Assembly: GCA_049999805.1 (NCBI GenBank)
Contig: JBNGIO010006279.1
Location: 92,533-156,532 of the forward strand
Reading direction: 5' to 3'
Length of the DNA: 64,000 nt
Origin: Folioceros fuciformis
Taxonomy: Eukaryota > Anthocerotophyta > Anthocerotopsida > Anthocerotales
The position numbers and the translations under genes were made by a program. The notes beneath the pieces were generated by a model. That model did not search any database. It saw nothing but the letters and a program-made list of their open reading frames with translations, and was not told where the DNA came from. Of the stretch, positions 35,451 to 46,606 are shown in pieces. Within the stretch, counting starts at the first letter, position 1. The number at the start of each line of letters is the position of its first letter.

Positions 35451-38400
35451 ATGCTTTTTGTCGCTTGTGCAGCATTGCAGGACATCTGTGAATACAACGA
35501 CATCTCCGAGGAGCAACTGGTGTCCGCTCCAGAGAAGATCTACTCCATAGAAATGTTCATGCACAATCTCCCGCGCATCTGCTGCATGTCCTTCTTCCCC
35601 AACCTTGTGTCGCTGTCCTTGATCCAGCAGGGCATTGTCTGCATAGAGGGTCTGTACTGCTGCCAATCCTTGGAGATTCTCCGTCTCAGTGAGAACAAGA
35701 TTCAACGGTACCACACCTCAAGCCCTGCATGCGTGTTGCAGCCAGCCGGCACTTGAGGACTGGACCAGCCTGGAGGGTTCGGGAGAGGCCAACCTAATTA
35801 TCTCATACATGATGCTTTGCATTGCAGAATCGAAGGTCTCCAAAACTGTCTTAAGCTCAAGGAGTTGTACTTGCACGGCAACCGGATCACTCATATCAAG
35901 AACTTGAGCCAGCTTATTGAGCTCCAAGTTCTTTGGCTGGCCAACAATGAGATCAGCTGGGTGGAAGGAATGGAGTCCCTCGTCAACCTGAAGGAGCTCA
36001 GTCTGGCCCGCAACCCTATTGGCCAGCTTGGTGAAATCCTTGAGATGAAGTCGCTGGAGTGCTTGAATGTAGCCGCTACCAACATGGGGTCCTTCAAGGT
36101 TTGACGCTGGAACGGCCATGTCGTGCATTTGTTGGGCTTGAAACGTGGCCTGGGCTGCTCTGTAATTACACCGTCTGCATTACAGGAAATTGGACACTTG
36201 ACGAGGCTGAAAAACTTGAAAGAACTTCGCTTTTCTGATCCCCACTGGGGTGATAGCCCGCTCTCTCTTCTTCACAACTACCAGGTATCCTCGCGAAGCC
36301 TCTATTGCACAGTTCTGTCTTTTCGCAACCGAACCAACCCACTGAATTAATGTATGTGAAGAGCACAATCCGTAAAACCGAACCTGACATGCATCCCCGC
36401 AGATCTACGTATTGTTCCGGCTCAGGCACCTGCAGAAGCTTGACACTTTAGGTCTGACTGAAGAGGCCAAGCAGGCAGCCAAGGCCATCTACACGCGAAA
36501 GCGCGTTTACTATAATATGTGCATCAAATCACTTCAGCATAGCAGAAACAATACTGTGGCAAACCTTGTGAAAGCAGAATCGAAGAGAATTAGGAGCATC
36601 CAGAAGTAAGTTAACCAACCGCTCCTGTACCTGCTTCAGTGCCGCTCGCTCAACTAAGGGAGCAACGTGGCCTGGCCTGGCTGCAAACAGAACTCTTGCC
36701 AAGCTCACAAAGACCTTGAGGGATTTGGAAAAGGAAATGTACGAAGCAATAAAGGCTGAAATTACCCCAAAGGTGACCAAGAAACTAGAGGCGGCGCCAA
36801 AGGCGGAATGGTGGGAGCAAGCGTTTGCAAAAGCCAACACTCTCGACAAACAGATCCAGCATCTCATGGGGAGGCTGGACTACTTGGTTGAGGATATGCA
36901 GATGACCAAAGCGAAAGAACAGGCTGCGGTCGACCTGAATATTCATTGGCTCATGATGGAGCTTGACACTGGTTTGGTCTGATCTCCCACACCTGCAATG
37001 CATGGTCGAACAAGTCATGTCGCAGCGCATGAAGAGCTCATATTTTTCAATGTGATATCACCTTTCAGGTGGTAACATTCGGATGGAAGTTGGGAAGCCA
37101 AAGGATCCCTGGTTTAAGAATTGTGAAGAACTTGTAGTTTCTCGTTTCCTGCCATCAGATTTCGCACCTTATGGAATAATGGGCGTCAGTGTAGTGAAGG
37201 TCACGCGGATACACAACCGTTTCCTCCAAGATCGACTGACCCGAACGCTTGAAAATGTGAGTCGCTTGGCCCTTTTTTTTGTTTTTTGTATACACGGCAA
37301 TTGGTATCTGTCTAGCTGCACATGAGAATTTCAATGCCAGTACTTGCTCAGATGGCTGATTGGGACTCGTTTTCCTCGATCAGATGCGGCCTAGCAAAAG
37401 AGTCACAGAGCATCTGTTGTACGGGGAGAGCCTACAGGCCCCTGATGAAATTCAGTGGATTATTGAAGAAGGCTTTCCGTTTCAACCAGATAACCTTTGT
37501 CCCAGAGCTTCAGAGACTGCTGTGTCGTTGTCCAACTCAATTGGTCTTGCAGACCTTCACCGTTTGAAGGTATTCCAACGTTGATCGTACTCATGAACGT
37601 GTCAGGCCTCTGTATCATGGTAACAGACTTTGGGCAGCGGTGTGTGCTTGTTATTTGCCTTTCCTTGTTTCGTCATGACTATCTTCTTGTTCAGCGCTCT
37701 GGTGCCCTCCTCGTTTGCAGGCACTTCCAAAGCAGTTTCAGCAAACAGCATTCTGGAAATCAAGAGCTACAGGCTGGCTGTTGGTTGTCAAGGCTTGTCT
37801 GGGCACATCCACGCAGGATTTAAGCGGTCAGTATCCATGCTCTAAAAATCTAACAGTTGCCCGCTGCTTTCCAGGAATAATGGGGGACCACTCTAATGCT
37901 GCTATCAGCTTTGATGACTGGCCTGTGTTTTATGTGCTGTAGATTCCGCCACAGTTAAGAAGGCAGCATTTCCAAGTGCAGATTCTGTATACAGGCTCCA
38001 TCCCAGGGATTCCAAGCAGAAGTCTTGGTTCGTATTTGACCCAACAGTCCTAGTCCCGGAGTACCTGGTTGAGTTCATGTATAAATTCGCGACCGATGCC
38101 CGAGAGCCTCAGAAGTCAGGCCGACCATCAGAGACAGAAATAGATCCTTTCATCTCAGATCGCAGCAGGGGGCCTGAAGAGGACTCTCAGAGTCTGTCTG
38201 AGCAACCGCCGTTCGAAAGTCTTCTTACCATTCCTCAAGCTAATCCTTCACACTATCGGTCATGGGTTGTTGAAACATGCACATCGCAAGGCCGAGATGA
38301 GAAGGGAGTACTACTCAAGGATGAGTACATCATGCGGAGAAACTTGGTGAAGGATATCTCCAAAATAACTCATCTCAACTTGCACGGCGGCAGTATCATG

Positions 38401-41400
38401 GGTATCGAGTCTCTGCGGACCCTGACAAGCTTAAGAGTGCTAGTTTTGTCATTCAACAAGATAACCAAGATTCATGGGCTAGAACAGCTACAATGCCTTC
38501 AAAGGTTAGACGTCAGTTTTAACCTCTTGAAGCGCATCGATGGTTTGAGTGGGCAAAGCAACCTGGAAGTGCTCGACCTCACAGGAAACGAAATTTGGAA
38601 TCCGGATGACCTTGCAGTTCTGCAAAGCCAGGTAGCGGTTCTTTCTACAGGTTCCTTCCACACCATGTGTTTTGTGAAACGCCACGTCTCATCGTATAAC
38701 CCGTGCGCCTCGGTGTCCATCATCCAGTCCCTGTTAGAGAACAGCAAAAGCCTATCTGACCCCGATGTGGCTCCAGGTGCCCCGACTCGTGAACCTCAAC
38801 TTGAGGTGCAATCCTTTGGTCGAGGAGTTTGGATATCGCACAATGGTATCGAGAGCTGTACCCTCGCTCAAGACATTGGACTGCATCCCTGTCACACCTG
38901 GTAATACTGATGTTCCATGATGTTCTGTTTCTGTGGCATGATATAGTGAAGTGCTAGGCATGCATGCCCGCTGTCTTAACGGCAAAAGCAAGTCATCCAA
39001 TAGTACTTTGATCTCAGAGACACAGGCTCTCAGCCAAAGCCCTTGAAGTTGTAAGTATAAGAGCTGAGGCAGCAACCTTCCATTGGATTGAGTAGTCTTT
39101 CAGCTGCCAGTCTTCAATGCACCAGTGCTAGCTGTGGTCATATCATCGAGATGTGTGATAGCTTGATGAGCAGGTGAGCGAGGTCACCAGCATGCTTCTT
39201 CTTTTTTTTGTGTAGAAGATCGTGATGAGGGCCTCTCCAAGAGCAACTCAACTCTTGAGGATGTTATGTCAAGCTCCACTTCGCAATGGAGTGCTATGTC
39301 ACCATCGCCTCCCTCCTCCCATTTTGTTGGCGACAATGGCTCGAAGAGTGATGACTTTAAAGGAATCATGGGTGTCAAGTGCACCGCAGAGAATGCTTGC
39401 AGACGTCAATCTCATGTCAGACTCAACCCTTATACTAAACTTCTGAGATTGGACATTCTGAACCCCTTTACAAAACTCTTCAAGGGATTGCAAAATCAAG
39501 CTACAGCCTTGAAGGAAGACTGCATATTTTACGAGGGTGTTGAAGAAGTTCATCTTGAACACCGAAGACTCAGAACCATGCATTGCTTTGACAGGCTGCC
39601 AAACCTGAGGCGCCTATTTCTTTCTGGCAATGAGATATCGGTGATTCTGGGGTTGGAAAATTGTACAATGCTAGAGGAGCTCATCCTTGACGATAATCGC
39701 ATCAAGCAGGTGTTAATAACTTCCTTGTAATTCAACCAGATGAATCACATTCTCGGAATGTAACTGCCGCTCCCCATATTGCTGCAATACCACGTTCCCG
39801 GTGGTCTTACTACGTCGAATGCCATGATCAGCTTCCTTCAACCTAGTGACCCTTGTCTCACTCTGACATACGTTGTTGAGTCAGCCTGAATCTGATCTCC
39901 AGTGAACTCGTACAGGTGAAGGGACTGTCTCAGCTGCAATGCCTATGGAGGCTAGATCTTGGCCGAAATCAGCTGACATCTTGCATTCCTATAAGTAGTT
40001 GTGCATCCCTTACACAGCTGTCGGTAGAAGACAACAATATTACCTCCCTTGAGGTAAAATTTCAGCTTGCAATGATGCTGAAGTGTTGACTACAATTCTA
40101 AGCTTAATATTCTCCGGTCGATTTCAGGGGTTGGCAAGTTTATCCTGTCTGATGGAGCTTTATGCAGCTCATAATCAACTGTCCGATATACGGGAAATTT
40201 TTCACATTCGTGACTTGCCTAAGCTCATGGTTATGGATTTGAGCGGGAACACGCTATGCGGAGCTAATGACTACAGGACTTACACCATTTTCTCTCTGAG
40301 GAAGCTCAAGGTTGGTTACTACATTTTTGTCCTGTAATTGTTGCCCCACTACGAGAAGAGTCACGTTATGGTTGTTTCCCTTGCACGTCTATACAGCACC
40401 GTGCTGCTTGTAGGTCCTTGATGGAAAGAACGTGGACAACAGCGAGTTGGCAGAAGCCCGAAATAAATATCTTGGGCGGTTAACTCGTGATGTTTTGGAG
40501 GAATGCCTTGGCCACAGCCAATTCTCTCACATGAAAGTGTGCAACGTTGAAGTTGTGAACAAATATTCTAACATCAGTGGGAGGTGTTATGCAGGTCACT
40601 GATTCCACTTCACGTTTCTGTGTTGCAGAGAATGGACCTCTCTGGCCAAAGTTTAAGGCACTGTGGCGATGTTTTCAGGATGAAGGAGTTGCAGGGTCTC
40701 ATGGAGCTTAATCTGAACAACAATTTGTTCACGTCTCTGCAAGGTGTAAGGTACGGGTGAATGCTTAGCTAACAACTAATCTTGATAGGAAAGTTGATAC
40801 TTAATTCACTTAATTTTTGCGAGAGTATCGTTGCCTGTAATTTTGATATCATGTAGGTACTTGAGGAAGCTTGCTATTCTGCGACTTGATAATAACAAAT
40901 TTGAAAATGGGCCTATTGTTGAGGAATCCCCTCCAAGTCTTGCTAGTGACGGGAGAAACTCCGTCATGGAGTGTTCTGAACCACTAAGCATGGAGGTCGA
41001 AGTCCTCGAACTTGCTGGAAATAACATAAGCAGCATTACTTCCTTATGCTTGGGTCCGACTTTTCCCAAGTTGAAGCTGCTCTCTCTCCAGTATAATCGG
41101 ATTGCAAAGGTGAGCGCGTCTGATGGCTCCTGATGAAGTGTCCTCAGTTAGATTAAAACGTAGAAACAAAGCACCAAATGGGGTTCTATGGTGCGGTGTC
41201 AAGTACTTGTCCTTCACTTACGGGGGTAACCTTGTGGTTTTGTTCGTGAAGGTGGATGGCCTAGAAGGAATGGGGAAGCTGGAAAAGCTGCTGATCGGCC
41301 ACAACAACATAAAAGAGCTCGATCCCTCCTCCTTTATTGGACTTGCCAGCCTTAAAAATCTGCACATGGGGGACAATACGCTGCGAACGTTGGCTCATAT

Positions 41401-42270
41401 TGGAAACTTGCCGTCCCTGCAAACACTGGACGTGTCGTCCAATTTTCTGACATCCAACCGTTTTGGTTGTCTGTCGAGCATTGATAATCTGGCGTTTCTG
41501 CCAGGGCTAGTTGAACTCACGTTAACTAATAATCCGGTAAGATCTGTCTACCTCTCATCAGCTATTCACCTGCGGTAAATATGGTAGATCTTCTCAACCC
41601 ATCCTCTGCTGTATCTGATGGACATGAGTGCAATCAGATGACTCGTCAACATCTATATCGCACGGCAGTGATCAGCAAACTGACACAACTGAAAGTATTG
41701 GATGCTAAGGAGATTACCCAGGTTGCACCTGAACCCGTGTTCTAATCCTTTTCTTGTGACCCCACGTGATTCCAACTTTTCAGCTTTGACGTTACTCAGG
41801 AAGAGAGGATGGACGCCGAACAGTTCTTGGCAGGGAAGGAGGGACCTGCAAGCACATCCGACATGAGCAGCATGCTGGATCACCAGTCAAGCAACGGCCA
41901 CGTGGGAATCCACAATGGTCAAACAAAAGTGCCGCTCAAAGTAACGTCACTGGATTTCGAGGCCATGTGCACTCAAATTCTGCCACCCTCTCCACAAAAT
42001 CTAGGCTATATCAGTGGAGCAAAGGGACTTCATGTTGGCACCACCGTGACTCAAAATGGTCAGATTGGGCCCCCAAAGCCGTGGGAGCCGGGAGATGTGA
42101 AGCAGACAAGCAGTCATCTGATACAATCTTATTTTAGGAGCAGATTACGGGGGGAGCAAAAGGTTATTGTTCTTCCTCTCGATGTGTTGATGATAAGAAA
42201 TAGCAATGCCAAGGACCGGACCATTTCGATGTATGAGACCTGTGCTAAACAACAACCTCAGCAACAATGA
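35451..42270 (+). CDS. LRRC9: LRRC9 homologue, leucine-rich repeats with PARP-like middle domain
   Basis: About 1518 aa in 19 exons: 35451-35707, 35828-36098, 36186-36284, 36403-36605, 36691-36971, 37069-37256, 37384-37569, 37721-37826, 37943-38631, 38777-38900, 39216-39709, 39916-40053, 40128-40310, 40414-40536, 40629-40750, 40857-41109, 41252-41536, 41638-41721 and 41800-42270. Every phase joins. Order: N-terminal SDS22-type LRRs (LKELYLHGNRITHIKNL), LRR cap, coiled coil (about residues 240-370), a PARP-like segment (about 434-545) ending WFVFDPTVLVPEYLVEF, then many more LRRs and a C-terminal EERMDAEQFLAGKE segment. Layout and length match animal LRRC9 (about 1450 aa), a protein of ciliated organisms with little known function. 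In a plant it would be expected in sperm flagella. The first exon is uncertain: 35451 is the first in-frame ATG after the upstream stop. Confidence 0.88.
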
Positions 42271-43087
42271 CATTCGCACCAGTGAGCACACGGTCGCCTC
42301 CAGGCCCTAGCAAATACTTGGAGTATTCTCTTGGAGCTGGCCTTGTCTCTCAGGCCTGGTTTATGGAGTGCGGATGTGCTACTAGACACCCAGTCTCAGT
42401 GTCAGCTGAATTCAGCTCAACATTCTTTTAAGTTCCCCTCGTTTCAGTTCCCTTGTTTTCTATGGACTGCACACAGGACTTTACGAGTGTGAATTACTCT
42501 GTATTCAAAATGTTGTCCAGGTGTGCGATACATTTTTTCGAGGTAGGCTGAGCATGAGAAACCAACTTTCCTAGCCTTGCGCTGGTTGATATGAGAATAT
42601 GGTTTCCCTCTTGTTGAGCATTAGTTCCAGCTACTTGTCATATTCTAGGGATGGATGTACAAATTTGTTTGCTTTGTTCTTAACAAACTACTGTTTGAGA
42701 TTTTAGCACAACAGGGCTGGCAGCATCTCGTTGCAGGTAATATGCTTCTCGTCACTCGGTACAGTAAACAGTGTTATCTAGCAAGACACTGACACGAATA
42801 TACTTTTTCTCGCAATTGTTTAACAAGAAAGTGCTGAAGTTGATGTCAAAATTGTGGCTTATCACAGATCCTGCTTACGGCTGAAGATCTGAGAACCTAT
42901 CTAAGAGAGGATATTATGTATTGATGTCGCCTAACTCGCTGGCGAGAGGTAATTACATCCACGTTCATACTGCTTGAAGTCCAGGGCCCCGGTTTCTTAA
43001 AAAAGGCGAAGCTTGTTGGAAATGATGTGACAAAAACTCTAGACCCATCGCGCTGCGTAGTATGTAGGTGAAGTCTTGGATCTCCAG
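42271..43087. other. Convergent intergenic region
   Basis: Holds the 3' flanks of LRRC9 (+) and CFAP299 (-). No gene or RNA recognised. Confidence 0.6.
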
Positions 43088-44806
43088 TCACATGTCCCTT
43101 GTTTGATGATCGTACAGAATAACGCTCTTGTATTCGTCGGTGTCGATCTATTAAGAAGCAAGCGTTTTGTCAAATCCGATCCATCCTCGAGCGTAAGACC
43201 GAAATTAGGAGCGACTGTCACAGCAACGAGTCTAACAGGAGGCACGGTCTGCTCACCTCTACTCGGGTGGTCAAATCCCCGGGAGGTGAATTTGGATTGA
43301 CCTACGGCAAGGCAGAGTTTAGGATCAGACCTCGTTACAACTGCAATCTGTCAATCCTGCAAGTCAGCTGCAGTACCTTAGCATAGCTGGAATTGCGGAA
43401 GAACTCACATTGATGATCTTGCGGTCTATCTTGTTCTTGAATTGGAGCCCAGCGTCACTTTCAGCTATTACCTGAGAATGTTAGCGCGGCATGTCAGCTG
43501 CTTCCAAACAACCACGTACATATGATTGTAAATCTCATCAGTGATGATAGCCCGTAATCCTGAGCCAAACCTGAAAATTCGAAGATGATGATGATAATGC
43601 GACCTTTGTTTTCCTGCGCGACAGATCTTCGCTAAGTGCAACTGGCCTGTGCTGAAGGATCGTTTTCTCATTGACATGAGCCATTTGGTTACCAATTGTA
43701 ATAAGAAAGGTCGTAAGGCTTGGGCAGAAGCCTTTTCTTCCTCAAAAACAATGGCTCCAAGTCTTCGGATTTCAAACGCTCCCCATAGTCTATGTACCCT
43801 GACACCTGAGAGACTCCAGTTACTTGTTGGTTTTCCTGAGCTTGTACGTGAAAGTTTCATCTGCTCATGAGAAGCAGCTCACCTCGTGTCCTCGCGGATG
43901 CACATCCCTTACAAAAATGATTGTCTTATTCCAGTTAAGCAAATCTTCAAAGCGAACTCACGACACCTTGAAGATGAAATGCTTCTAGAAGGTAAAGGAT
44001 ACTGCCAGTTTTCCATCACGACACAACACCTCTCTTTCAGCCAGTGCCTGCCATCGGAACAGAAATGCAGCATTTTCCACGTAAGTTAGGCCNNNNNNNN
44101 NNNNNNNNNNNNNNNNNNNNNNNNNNNNNNNNNNNNNNNNNNNNNNNNNNNNNNNNNNNNNNNNNNNNNNNNNNNNNNNNNNNNNNNNNNNNCTTCCCTT
44201 CACTGAACACTTTCTTCGGCGCTTTTCTCAAGGCCTGCATACCAAACAAGAAATTATATTAGCAGCAAAATCGACGCTGCGTGGCTGATGACAATCTGTA
44301 TAGATGCCGATGTCAAGGTGTATAGATGCAGATGTCGTAGACCTGAATACGGGCAAGCTCTGCTGCATCCTTCAAACTCTTGAATTCCTCTCGAGACAGA
44401 ATTTCCGCATTGCCCCGGTACCTGTTGAAATCAACTGATTACGGAGAAGTTCGAATCAAAGATTTGAAAATCTTCTCAAACACAGTGAAGCGAGAAATCA
44501 GCCAACTATTTCAGCGGATATCAGTAACAACAGGCTCGAAAAAACCGGTCAAAGCGAATGCATGCATTCATCAAGAGAAATTTCTCACCCGTGTTCAACC
44601 AGCTGTCTAGCCAAGTCCGTGTCTTCCAAGTAGTAGAGGTCTAGCGGTGTGATCTGCGCGTCCAAGTAGTCCTCATACCTGACAATGGACCAGCGGCTTT
44701 TTTAAGCAAATACTACCAGGGTCGACAACTCCCCGGAAACACACAGCAATGATGCAAGCAGGAGGGACACAGTCATCGTCCTCAGGCTCTAAATCTTCCG
44801 AACTAT
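43088..44806 (-). CDS. CFAP299: CFAP299 (C4orf22) homologue, split by assembly gap
   Basis: Reconstructed from small minus-strand exons: 44806-44743 (tentative), 44678-44589, 44421-44343, 44234 to about 44081 (containing the N gap), 44047-44003, 43924-43883, 43805-43693, 43570-43516, 43471-43409, 43301-43257 and 43147-43088. Key peptides in order: [145 protein letters not shown]; and the C-terminus [19 protein letters not shown]. This order and about 220 aa length match animal CFAP299 (233 aa), a cilia/flagella-associated protein. The 5' exon(s) are unresolved; a minus-strand frame starting MMMSQRKAGEF at 45259 may be the true start. The 43570-43516 exon is the least conserved. Confidence 0.85.
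44093..44192. other. Assembly gap (100 N)
   Basis: Exactly 100 N, the conventional placeholder for a gap of unknown length. It interrupts the CFAP299 exon that begins [14 protein letters not shown]; coding sequence resumes at 44092 on the other side (GLTY before a GTGGAA donor). Confidence 0.98.
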
Positions 44807-46606
44807 CTGAATTAGTACAGCCATATCATATGTCGGATGAGGAGTTGCGAAATACGTTGTATAGCCGGAGATAGATTCGCCTGGAGAAGGTGCAAGAGGC
44901 ACAGCAGCTGCACTTCCGCGCTTTGCAGGGACAGAAGTTTTGGTCTTCATAACAGGTACGTCTTCCTGTCAAGCTATCTGCAGGGACGTCCTCTCTCAAA
45001 CATTTCAGGTGACCAATCCATGCAACCGGATGAGAAAATGTTTCCAAATTGTTCCCATTGCAGTTGCCCCACCCAGTGCACTTTCCTCACAGACAACAGT
45101 TCTGACCTCGGCAACTATTTCTGAAGCTTGCTCGTCCGCCGCGAAAGCACTGGTTCCTCGGGCTGTCGCTGTGGCGTGCTTACGCAGCAGTTGTATTGGC
45201 TCCAATGCATCTGAAGAAACAATGGAGAATTCTCCTGCTTTGCGTTGGCTCATCATCATAATCTGCGGGCGCTGGCAATGATGCCAATGGCGTCTAGATT
45301 CGCCGTCCTAGTTTCGCCGGGTTCACATGAACGAAGTTTCACGGGATTCATGGGAAGGACGAACCGCCTGCCTCAACGACTTCACGTTTCACTAAGTGTA
45401 AACCGCGGGAACCAATTGTAGACTTTTCATTAATCTACCCACCTAAGTAAGAATGAGCGCTTTAGTGCACACCTACGCAACTGCCTTTAGGGCTTTACAC
45501 TGTCAAACCCTAAGTGAAGCCGTCTTTCGCAGGCCCTCCTCACAGTTTGAAACCCCTATTTAAAGGCGTCGTTCGCGGAGGCATTATGTCGGACCTGCCA
45601 GTCCTGTCTTCGTGAAGGCTGTCTGGCTCTGCGCTGCGTTGTGCTTCGGCCCCCGGAGTCCTTCAGCCTCGTCTTGGCCTGGTCTGTGTAGGTTTGGTGC
45701 ATGTGCAAATTTGTGTTGGCATTGGCTGTGGTAACCTGACGTGTTTCCTTGCCGGGGAAATCGATGCTGAATCACCTTCTCGTCTATACCTAAGAGAGGC
45801 CGTCCTGTCGTTTGCGCCCTGGCCGGTCGTCAGCTGCGCATGTCATGCCATGTGTTCTTTGGTGCCTGAGGGCTGCTGCTGTTGCTCGTCCGTCCTGTGT
45901 GTGAGAGGGTGCCAGGGATGTTGAAATAGCGGATTTCTGTGAAGCCTTTCAGGCTCAGGAGCATCCATGTTACACACACTGAGGCAATTTGATGAACTTC
46001 AGTCGAAGGTGTTTGCTGTGGTGTACCCGACGTCGTAGGTTGGGGGTTTTAGATCAGGGCTTTGGCCCTAGGAGATACGTCGTCGTCACTGCTCCACCTG
46101 TTCGGATGATGAATTTTGCGCTGATTTCCATGATGTTAAATCGAAGCACACTCTAATTTTTTGCTGACGGAGACGTGGAGCCCGGCTAGGAGAGAGTCCA
46201 GGTCTTCTATGACTTCAATTCGGTGCACGGTTCCTGGAAAGGGGGCGCACAGACTTGGATACGTCAATACTTGGAACTGGAGGAGCCGCAGTTACCTGCC
46301 CTAATTAACTTTTCATGTACGACATATATGTATACCATACCATTCTCTCACCTAATGTGCATCCTCCTTCCGAATGCTTTGCTTCGGGCTCCTCCGCACA
46401 TCGTGCTCCCAGTAATCAAGGTCCGATCTCTCTCGGTTCGACTACTCTTAAAATCCTCCTGCTTTGACTTTCCTGAGCTCTCCCCTTCTGTGCGACTCAA
46501 GCTGTGTGAGGGTGACCCGTCTTCATCCAGTCCAGTCCTGTTTCGATTGAAACCGGAATTTGAACTTAAGCCCTGTGCTGGACGATTGTTTTTGTTTACC
46601 ACTCGC
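44807..46606. other. CFAP299 5' flank and PPR 3' flank
   Basis: May hold the missing 5' exon(s) of CFAP299 (open frame 45259-45005, minus). Near 45505 there is an AAACCCTAA telo-box and at about 45553 a TATTTAAA TATA-like box on the plus strand, but no gene was recognised downstream. Decayed DYW-domain sequence of the PPR gene is readable in another frame at about 46650-46780. Confidence 0.45.

Noticed and set aside
35426-35470. ATG at 35426 (ACGATGGCC) as LRRC9 start
   Set aside because: Out of frame with LRRC9; joining would need an intron of about 36 bp, too short for a plant intron.
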